From Actinomycetes bacterium (GTDB lineage: Bacteria > Actinomycetota > Thermoleophilia > RBG-16-64-13), in contig JAKAHF010000200.1 of NCBI GenBank assembly GCA_021815245.1, forward strand, positions 1 to 5,467: a stretch of 5,467 nucleotides of DNA. Reading direction: 5' to 3'. The first letter of the stretch is position 1; each line of letters starts with the position of its first letter. Positions 1 through 5,467 of the stretch are shown here, in pieces. A program made the position numbers and the translations under genes. The notes beneath the pieces were generated by a model. That model was not told where the DNA came from, searched no databases, and worked only from the letters and a program-made list of their open reading frames with translations.

Positions 1-2025
1 GACATTTTCGAGTATTGGCAGGGGAAGTCGGTCTACGACAAGTGGATCGCGGTCGTTCCGGAGGATCACCAGAAGCTCAACTTCCGCACCTGGGCGGCTG
101 GCGGCGCCAGTCCGCACGTCGGCATAAACCTGGCCCATTGCTGCCCGGGCTACGAGAGGCTGATGACCGAGGGCGTGAAGGGCATAAAGCGCCAGGTGGC
201 CGGCAAGCGGGCGCGGCTCGACCTTGCCGACGCCGGCGACTTCAACGCGTCGCTGTTCCTAGAGGCGGTCGATATCACGCTCGACGCGCTGGTTGGCTAT
301 GCCGGCCGTTACGCCAAGCTGGCCTGGGACATGGCGGCGGTCGAGACCGATGCGGCGAGAAAGAAAGAACTCGAGAGGATGGCCGCCAACTGTGAGCGGG
401 TGCCAGGCCAGACGCCGACGACCTTCTGGGAAGCGCTGCAGTCTGTCTGGTTCACGTACCTGGCGCTCATGCTTGAAGGATGGGGACCCGGCGTTGCCTT
501 CGGCCGCATGGACCAGTATCTCTATCCGTTCTACAAGACCGATCGAGAAGCCGGCAGGATCACCAAGGAAGAGGCGCTGGAGCTGATCGCCCTCTTCTAC
601 GTGAAGGTGAACGAGCTTGTTATGCCCTTCAAAGCCGGAACCCAGGAGGGGAGCGGACAGATCCCGTTGTCGGTGATCACCATCGGGGGCATCGACCGCA
701 ATGGCAACGATGCGATCAACGAGCTCTCGTACATGTTCCTCGAGGCCGAGCAGTGGGTGCAGTTGCAGGAAGATCTAGCGGTGCGCATCCACATCAGCGA
801 GCCGGATTCGTTCGTGATGAAGGCCTGCGAGACGGCCAAGCTGGTGCGTGGCAAGATCAAGTTCGTAAGTGACGAGACCATCGTTCAGCAGCTGGCCAAG
901 GACGGCAAACCCATTCGCGACGCACGCGAGTACGGCATAGCCGGCTGCTTCATCCGTACGGTGCCGGGACGGTCGTTCGACCCGGGGGCGGACTTCCTCA
1001 ACATGCCGCTCATGCTCGAATTGGCTCTGAACAACGGGGTGTCGCGCATCGGGGGCGACCAGATCGGCCCACGCACCGGCGAACCTGGCGACTTCACGTC
1101 GTTCGATGACCTGTGGCGGGCGTACGAGAAGCAGGTCGAGCACGTGGTGCGCAACGAGGTCATCCAGCTGAACCCCATGAGGCAGATCTTCGCCGATTCG
1201 GTTCCGACCCCGTTCCAGTCAGCGCTATACCCGGGGTGCATCAACAAAGGACTGGACGTCACCTCCGGAGGGACCAAGCCGTATACGACCATGGGCTTCT
1301 GGGTGTGTGGTATCCCCAACGTAGGCGACTCGCTGCATGTCATCAAGAAGCTTTGCTTCGAGGACAAGAAAGTCTCTCTGGCGAGGCTTTGCGAAGCGCT
1401 CGACAAGGATTTCGCGGGAGAGGACGAGATCGTGCACCTCATCAGCAAGGTGCCCAAGTACGGCAACGACGACGACGATGCCGACATGATGGTCAACCGG
1501 GTGCTGCTGCAACTCGACGGCGAGGTGGCCAAGTACCGGGGTTGGGACGGCTGCACCTTCACCGTCGCGGCCGGCGCTATCGTGTCCAATATCCCGTTCG
1601 GGAAAGAGGTGGGCGCGTTGCCCGATGGACGCAAGGCCGGGCTCCCGCTTTCAGAGGGCGGCATCTCGCCGTACCAGGGCCGGAATGTCTCCGGGCCGAC
1701 ATCGACCATGCGGTCGGTCGCCAAACTCGACCTCGCCCGGGCCAGCGGGGGCGCCGTACTCAACATGCGCTTCAACCCTGACGGGCTCAAGGACGAGTCG
1801 AAGATGAAGCGCTTCGCCCAGATGCTCAAGACCTTCTGCGCGACCGGCGGCGACCTCATCCAGTTCAACATCGTCAGCAGCGCCACCCTGCGCGACGCCC
1901 AGAAGCATCCCGAGAACTACCGCGACCTGCTCGTGCGCGTGGCCACGTACAGCGCCTACTTCGTAGAGATACCGGTGGAGATGCAGAACGACATCATCGC
2001 CCGTACTGAGTTCGAGGAGTTCTAG
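1..2025 (+). CDS. Glycyl radical enzyme-like protein (PFL superfamily), 5'-truncated by window edge, lacking the radical glycine
   Basis: The frame is open from base 1 to a TAG stop, giving 674 visible residues; the true start lies upstream, since family members usually run to about 780-900 residues. An internal ATG at 163 is not the start, because family-like sequence (H46-x-x-P49-x-Y51-E52) precedes it. PFL-domain landmarks follow in order: PTTFWEALQ, FGRMDQYLYPFY (G168, R169, D171), a GC dipeptide with the putative active-site thiyl Cys316 in GIAGCFIRTVPG, KYGNDDDD, and GALPDGRKAGLPL (538 onward). The C-terminal glycyl-radical domain has QFNIV (621-625), LRDAQKHPE and RVATYSAYF. GREs are cytosolic, oxygen-sensitive enzymes that cleave C-C, C-N, C-O or C-S bonds or add fumarate. 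Two oddities: Thr649 replaces the radical Gly, and Ile318 replaces the Glu common in the eliminase and decarboxylase branches. The family assignment is secure. Catalytic activity and substrate are unknown, and a non-radical pseudoenzyme is possible. Confidence 0.93.
   Translation, partial: DIFEYWQGKSVYDKWIAVVPEDHQKLNFRTWAAGGASPHVGINLAHCCPGYERLMTEGVKGIKRQVAGKRARLDLADAGDFNASLFLEAVDITLDALVGYAGRYAKLAWDMAAVETDAARKKELERMAANCERVPGQTPTTFWEALQSVWFTYLALMLEGWGPGVAFGRMDQYLYPFYKTDREAGRITKEEALELIALFYVKVNELVMPFKAGTQEGSGQIPLSVITIGGIDRNGNDAINELSYMFLEAEQWVQLQEDLAVRIHISEPDSFVMKACETAKLVRGKIKFVSDETIVQQLAKDGKPIRDAREYGIAGCFIRTVPGRSFDPGADFLNMPLMLELALNNGVSRIGGDQIGPRTGEPGDFTSFDDLWRAYEKQVEHVVRNEVIQLNPMRQIFADSVPTPFQSALYPGCINKGLDVTSGGTKPYTTMGFWVCGIPNVGDSLHVIKKLCFEDKKVSLARLCEALDKDFAGEDEIVHLISKVPKYGNDDDDADMMVNRVLLQLDGEVAKYRGWDGCTFTVAAGAIVSNIPFGKEVGALPDGRKAGLPLSEGGISPYQGRNVSGPTSTMRSVAKLDLARASGGAVLNMRFNPDGLKDESKMKRFAQMLKTFCATGGDLIQFNIVSSATLRDAQKHPENYRDLLVRVATYSAYFVEIPVEMQNDIIARTEFEEF
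2014..2019 (+). promoter_or_regulatory. Ribosome-binding site for the activase, inside the GRE 3' end
   Basis: GAGGAG lies within the last codons of the GRE gene, six bases before the ATG at 2026. The GRE stop and activase start are directly abutted (TAGATG), which suggests translational coupling of the two genes. This site also supports the start chosen at 2026. Confidence 0.7.
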
Positions 2026-2991
2026 ATGCCGGCCACCCACACACAGACCGGGGCCGAGCGGCAGCAGACCGTGGCCGAGGCGAAGGGACTGGTCTTCCAG
2101 ATCATCCACGGCTCGTTCGTGGACGGGCCGGGCATCCGCACGACGGTCTTTCTCAAAGGATGCCCGCTCAGCTGCCTCTGGTGCTGCAACCCTGAGGGGC
2201 AGAAGCGCCCGGCCGAGTTGAAAGTCACCGCCGCGCTCTGCAACAAGTGCGGCAATTGCCTGCCCGTCTGTGCCGAGAAAGCCATGCGGCTGGGCTCGGC
2301 GCCGGGCGAGGACCCGATAGTCGTCGACCGGACGCTCTGCACCAACTGCATGAAATGCATCGACGTCTGCTACACCGACGCGCTCGACCGCTTCGGCGTC
2401 TGGTATACCGTTGACGAGTTGTTCGACATCGTGCGGAGAGACGAGCGGTACTACAGCGATTCGGGCGGCGGGGTGACGGTCGGCGGCGGCGAACCCACCG
2501 CGCAGGCCGCATTCGTCCGCGCTTTCCTGCGCGCATGTCACGATCAGTACTTGCACGTGGCCCTCGACACCTGCGGCTACACGACCAGCGAGGAAGGGGT
2601 CAAGGCGCTCGAAGAGGCGGACATGCTGCTGTTCGACATCAAGGGTCTCGACCCGGCGCAGCACTTCGTCGACACCGCCGTCTACAACGACGTGATCCTC
2701 GGAAACTTGCACCGCATGAGTCAGATCGGCAAGCCGATCATCATCCGTTTCCCCATCGTGCCCGGCCACACCGACTCGGACGACAATGTCGCGGCTGTCG
2801 GCCGGCTGATCGCCGGGCTTAGGAGCGTGCAGCGCGTTGATCTCATGGCCTACCACCAGTACGGCACCGTCAAGTACGGCCAGCTGGGCAAGGGGTACTG
2901 CCTGGAAGCCGAGCGTCCGTCGGACGAGCGCATGAGCGAGATCAAGGAGAAGCTCGAGAGCTACGGGCTGAACGTCCAACTGGGAGGCTGA
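2026..2991 (+). CDS. Glycyl radical enzyme activating enzyme (radical SAM, with two extra 4Fe-4S clusters)
   Basis: This is a complete 321-residue cytosolic radical-SAM protein. Members of the family use SAM and a [4Fe-4S] cluster to make a 5'-deoxyadenosyl radical that abstracts hydrogen from the partner GRE's glycine. The radical-SAM cluster motif C-x3-C-x2-C is C46, C50 and C53 in GCPLSCLWC, preceded by HGSFVDGPGIRTTVFLKG, typical of GRE activases. A ferredoxin-like insert follows with two four-cysteine sets, C72/C75/C78/C82 and C105/C108/C111/C115. This marks the longer activase type that serves eliminases, decarboxylases and fumarate-adding enzymes, as opposed to the shorter PflA. The SAM-binding GGE motif appears as GGGVTVGGGEPTAQ (about 147-160), with Gly where Ser is commoner. 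DTCGY and LLFDIKGLD also fit the family. All key residues are present, in contrast with the partner gene, which lacks the glycine this enzyme would be expected to modify. The length is normal for this type. Confidence 0.95.
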   Translation: MPATHTQTGAERQQTVAEAKGLVFQIIHGSFVDGPGIRTTVFLKGCPLSCLWCCNPEGQKRPAELKVTAALCNKCGNCLPVCAEKAMRLGSAPGEDPIVVDRTLCTNCMKCIDVCYTDALDRFGVWYTVDELFDIVRRDERYYSDSGGGVTVGGGEPTAQAAFVRAFLRACHDQYLHVALDTCGYTTSEEGVKALEEADMLLFDIKGLDPAQHFVDTAVYNDVILGNLHRMSQIGKPIIIRFPIVPGHTDSDDNVAAVGRLIAGLRSVQRVDLMAYHQYGTVKYGQLGKGYCLEAERPSDERMSEIKEKLESYGLNVQLGG

Positions 2992-3081
2992 CGCCTTGGT
3001 CATCGGCGCGGCAACTTCTGCGCGTCTGCCTGCCCGACCTCTCGGCATGGATGCCCGGCACGATGATGGGAAAGTGAGTCC

Positions 3082-3091
3082 GGGAGAGGAG
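3082..3091 (+). promoter_or_regulatory. Ribosome-binding site for the aldo/keto reductase gene
   Basis: The purine-rich GGGAGAGGAG ends five bases before the ATG at 3097 and selects that start over the in-frame ATG at 3103. The 105-bp gap between the activase and this gene shows no convincing -10/-35 pair or terminator hairpin by eye. Confidence 0.7.
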
Positions 3092-3096
3092 CGGGC

Positions 3097-4092
3097 ATGA
3101 GGATGCGGATATTGGGACGAAGCGGGATCCGAGTGTCGGAGCTGTGTCTTGGGGTCGCCAATTTCTGCTCCGCGGGCATGTATGCGAAGACCGGCGTGAT
3201 CGAGCAGCCCGAGGCCGACCGGATTGTCGCCAGAGCGCTCGAGGCAGGCATCAACTTCTTCAACGTCGCCGAGATCTACTCCGACGGCAACGCCGAGGTA
3301 TCGCTCGGCAAGGCCTTGGGCAAGAGGCGCCAGGAGGCGATCGTCATCACCAAGGTGCACCCGACCACGTCGCCGGGCAAGGATGTGGGCTTGTCGCGCA
3401 AGCACATCATCGAGGGGTGCGAAGCCAGCCTCAGACGCCTGGGGACCGACTACGTCGACGTGTACGAGCTGCACTTCTTCGACCCGCTCACGCCACTCGA
3501 GGAAACGCTGCGTGCTCTCGACGACCTGGTGCGGCAGGGTAAGGTGCGGCACATTGGCTGCTCGAATTTCGCCGGCTGGCAGATCATGAAGGGGATCGCC
3601 ATCTCCGAGCGTAGCGGCTGGGACAGATTCCTCACGCTGGAGGGCATGTACTCGCTCTGCTGCCGGGAACTGGAGTATGAGGTCGTCCCGGTCTGCGTCG
3701 ACCAGGGGTTGGCCATATTGCCCTTCAGTCCGTTGCACGGCGGCTACCTGACCGGCAAATACCGGCGGGGAGCTCCGTGGCCCGCGGGCACGCGGCACGA
3801 TCGCATGGAAGGCGCCGGACCTTGGCCGGTCGAGCCCGACCGGCTATACCGGATCATCGATGCGCTCCAAGTCGTGGCAGACGCTCACGGTAGGCCGCTT
3901 TCTCAGGTCGCCCTCAACTACCTCGTCAACAAGCCCGGCGTCTGCTCTCTGATCATGGGCGTCCGGTCGGCATCGCAGCTGGAGGAGAACATCGAAGCGA
4001 CCGACTGGGACATGACGCCCGACGAGTTCGCCCGGCTCGATGAAGTCAGCTCTCCCGCACGCAAGTATCCCTACGACGTCTTCGTCCCCTGA
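3097..4092 (+). CDS. Aldo/keto reductase with Asp-to-Asn change in the catalytic tetrad
   Basis: This is a complete 331-residue protein, the normal length for a single-domain (beta/alpha)8 NAD(P)H-dependent oxidoreductase of the AKR superfamily, acting in the cytosol on carbonyl or alcohol groups. The N-terminus (MRMRILGRSGIRVSELCLG) is the standard AKR opening. The tetrad can be placed by context: Asn56 in NFFNVAEIY where Asp is usual, Tyr61, Lys86 in VITKVHP and His126 in YELHFFDP. GCSNFAGWQ (154-162), PFSPLHGGYLTGKY (209-222) and IMGVRSASQLEENIEATDW (286-304) match the cofactor-binding and C-terminal AKR motifs. Arg290 is a candidate contact for the NADP 2'-phosphate. The gene sits 105 bp after the activase and 20 bp before the next gene, so co-transcription is likely. 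The substrate is not recognisable. Asn at the Asp position may lower or alter activity but does not rule out reduction, because Tyr, Lys and His are kept. Confidence 0.92.
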   Translation: MRMRILGRSGIRVSELCLGVANFCSAGMYAKTGVIEQPEADRIVARALEAGINFFNVAEIYSDGNAEVSLGKALGKRRQEAIVITKVHPTTSPGKDVGLSRKHIIEGCEASLRRLGTDYVDVYELHFFDPLTPLEETLRALDDLVRQGKVRHIGCSNFAGWQIMKGIAISERSGWDRFLTLEGMYSLCCRELEYEVVPVCVDQGLAILPFSPLHGGYLTGKYRRGAPWPAGTRHDRMEGAGPWPVEPDRLYRIIDALQVVADAHGRPLSQVALNYLVNKPGVCSLIMGVRSASQLEENIEATDWDMTPDEFARLDEVSSPARKYPYDVFVP

Positions 4093-4103
4093 ACCAAAGG
4101 TCC

Positions 4104-4109
4104 GGAAGG
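4104..4109 (+). promoter_or_regulatory. Ribosome-binding site for the UGSC-like gene; start ambiguous
   Basis: GGAAGG is three bases before the ATG at 4113 and twelve before the in-frame ATG at 4122. The first spacing is short and the second long, so either codon could be the start. They differ by only three residues. I annotate from 4113. Confidence 0.45.
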
Positions 4110-4112
4110 CAG

Positions 4113-5467
4113 ATGGTCGATATGCAAGCAGAGTACGAAGTACTGAGTCCGCGCGCCGACGTCGACTCGATCCCTCAAATCGGGCTGAACCCCCGCGTGA
4201 CCGATCTGAACAAGGCCACCATCGGGCTCTACTCCTACTTCAAGGCCCACTGGGGTCTCATCCTCGAGGAGATAGCCAGGCAACTCCAGGAACGATATCC
4301 GGGTACCAAGTTCAGCCGGTTCCACTACGGAAAGGACCTCAATCCCTACACCAACGTTGCCGAACTGGCCAAGGATCCGGAGGCACGGCCACGGTTCGAG
4401 GAGTGGGTCGAAGGTGTCGACGCGGTGCTGATGGCAAACGGTGACGCCGGCTCCTGCACCCTCTACCTCACGTACAACGGCACTTTTCCGGAGCACCTCG
4501 GTAAACCGACCGTGATCACCGTCGCGCACGAGTTCGCCGACATCTGCGAACGGGCGGCCGAGCTGAGAGGGGTGCCGAAGCTGCGGTACGTGAAGCTGAA
4601 CCTCCTCGACCTTTCGATGGAGCCCGACTTGGCGCACTTCGTCGATGTCGTCATCCCCGAACGTGTCGCCGAAGTGATCGACGAGATCATCGCCAAGTTG
4701 ACCGCGCCGCTGACCGGGGAGGAGGCGGCAACACCGGCGCAGGCGCCCAATACCCCGCGCGTGGCGCTGAAGGGCACGCTGCAGGAGATCAACAAGGCCT
4801 TCTACAAGCGGGGCTGGGCATACGGCATGCCCATCGTCCCACCGACGCAGGAAGCGGTCGATGAGATGCTGACAGGCACCGACCTGTCGCGCGACCATAT
4901 CGTTGCCAAGGTTCCGCCGCTCATGGGCAAGGCGACCGTGGAGAAGATCGCCGTCAACGGCGTGATGGCCGGCTGCCTGCCCATCCACATGCCCGCGCTG
5001 ATAGCCGGCGTGGAGGCAATGGTCAACCCCGGCTTCTGGCTCGAGGCATACACCTGCAGCATGGCTTCGTGGGCGCCGCTCATGATCGTGAACGGCCCGG
5101 TTCGGAACGACCTGAACCTCTCCAACCGGCGGAGCCTCTTCAGCCCGTACAAGAAGGGCAACGCCGCCATCGCCAACGCCTTCGGTCTCATGATCATGAA
5201 CTTCGCCGGCATCAAGCGCGGCCGCGAAGACATGGGCCTCTTCGGTCATGAGGGCCACTTCGGCATGTGCATAGCCGAGAACGAGGAGGAGTCCCCATGG
5301 GAGCCGCTCCACCAGTACTGGGGTCTGGAGAAGGACGATAGTGCCATTACACTGTCGTGGCCCAATACGCGGATGCTGGACATGTTCCCGGAGGAGATCG
5401 GCGCGATCCTCAAGGGAATGTGCGAGCACATTCCCGCATTTGGGTTCGATCCGGGGTGCACCGTTGT
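4113..5467 (+). CDS. UGSC-like (seleno)protein-family member fused to a second conserved domain, 3'-truncated by window edge
   Basis: The frame is open from ATG 4113 to the window end, giving 451 complete codons with no stop. The N-terminal half (about 1-195) resembles the UGSC family: an LNPR opening (25-28), a glycine-rich strand and an ILEEIARQLQERY helix (50-61). Then comes VDAVLMANGDAGSCT (102-116) and KPTVITVAHEF (131-141). In the family the residue before GSC is selenocysteine or cysteine; here it is Ala112 (GCC), while Cys115 is kept. A low-complexity Ala/Pro/Thr linker (about 200-216) leads to a second domain with YGMPIVPPTQEAVDEML, PPLMGKATVEKIAVNGVMAGC (268-288), IVNGPV (325-330), GNAAIANAFGLMIMN (349-363) and AENEEESPWEPL (388-399). 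I recognise this second pattern as a conserved companion of UGSC sequences but cannot name a reaction for it. No signal peptide or clear membrane segment is visible, so it is probably cytosolic. Its position after the reductase gene suggests a shared pathway. Biochemical function is unknown. Confidence 0.85.
   Translation, partial: MVDMQAEYEVLSPRADVDSIPQIGLNPRVTDLNKATIGLYSYFKAHWGLILEEIARQLQERYPGTKFSRFHYGKDLNPYTNVAELAKDPEARPRFEEWVEGVDAVLMANGDAGSCTLYLTYNGTFPEHLGKPTVITVAHEFADICERAAELRGVPKLRYVKLNLLDLSMEPDLAHFVDVVIPERVAEVIDEIIAKLTAPLTGEEAATPAQAPNTPRVALKGTLQEINKAFYKRGWAYGMPIVPPTQEAVDEMLTGTDLSRDHIVAKVPPLMGKATVEKIAVNGVMAGCLPIHMPALIAGVEAMVNPGFWLEAYTCSMASWAPLMIVNGPVRNDLNLSNRRSLFSPYKKGNAAIANAFGLMIMNFAGIKRGREDMGLFGHEGHFGMCIAENEEESPWEPLHQYWGLEKDDSAITLSWPNTRMLDMFPEEIGAILKGMCEHIPAFGFDPGCTV

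Noticed and set aside
946..948. Possible adjacent double-cysteine active site as in pyruvate formate-lyase itself.
   Set aside because: Only a single Cys (GC-F) is present here, so the protein is not a true PFL. The CC at residues 47-48 lies in the N-terminal part, in an HxxPxYE context, not in the active-site loop.
885..1886. A 333-codon open frame on the - strand inside the GRE gene.
   Set aside because: It lies fully within a strongly supported coding region, its product is Ser/Pro/Arg rich without domains, and it is best explained as a shadow.
3044..3055. Short inverted repeat GGCAT-GG-ATGCC in the gap before the reductase gene.
   Set aside because: A five-base stem with a two-base loop is too small for a terminator and is expected by chance in GC-rich sequence; no second copy was noticed.
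2996..3100. A 34-codon frame starting at TTG 2996, preceded by GGGAGG at eight bases and ending in an ATGA overlap with the reductase start; a possible leader peptide.
   Set aside because: The spacing and overlap are suggestive, but third-position GC (20 of 34 codons) is lower than in the neighbouring genes appears typical, the start is a weak TTG and the product has no recognisable feature. Not supported without conservation data.
1651..3798. A very long open frame on the - strand (715 codons) antisense to the GRE 3' end, the activase and part of the reductase gene.
   Set aside because: It runs opposite three well-supported genes and its translation is rich in Arg, Ala, His, Asp and Val with no recognisable motif, as expected for the antisense of high-GC coding DNA.
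4071..5429. A 452-codon open frame on the - strand opposite the UGSC-like gene.
   Set aside because: Same reason: the + strand protein has clear family motifs, while the antisense product has none and a biased composition.

Overview
The window is a compact stretch of high-GC bacterial DNA with four consecutive genes, all on the + strand: (1) the C-terminal 674 residues of a glycyl radical enzyme (GRE) of the pyruvate formate-lyase superfamily, cut at its 5' end by the window edge; (2) a complete GRE-activating radical-SAM protein that starts on the base after the GRE stop codon; (3) after a 105-bp gap, a complete aldo/keto reductase; (4) 20 bp further on, a two-domain protein with a UGSC-like N-terminal half, cut at its 3' end by the window edge. 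Each start has a purine-rich ribosome-binding site, and no convincing terminator or promoter was seen between genes, so an operon is likely. The gene order and an oxygen-sensitive enzyme class point to an anaerobic, high-GC bacterium. The phylum cannot be assigned from this sequence.

The unusual point is the residues rather than the gene list. The GRE keeps nearly every family landmark, including the active-site cysteine, but the C-terminal glycyl-radical motif reads RVATYSAYF. Threonine therefore stands where the family has the radical-bearing glycine (RVxGYSAYF). The Glu normally two residues after the active-site Cys is Ile. The UGSC-like protein reads GDAGSCT, with Ala at the position that is selenocysteine or cysteine in the family. 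The aldo/keto reductase has Asn at the tetrad Asp position but keeps Tyr, Lys and His. Only the activase looks fully canonical. Since all four frames are open and otherwise well conserved, this does not look like ordinary gene decay.

How the proteins work together is inference. One possibility is that the activase primes a radical enzyme whose product is handled by the reductase and the UGSC-like protein. The missing glycine makes this doubtful unless the radical sits elsewhere, is supplied by another subunit, or the GRE-like protein has become a non-radical binding or scaffold protein. The substrate cannot be read from the sequence.
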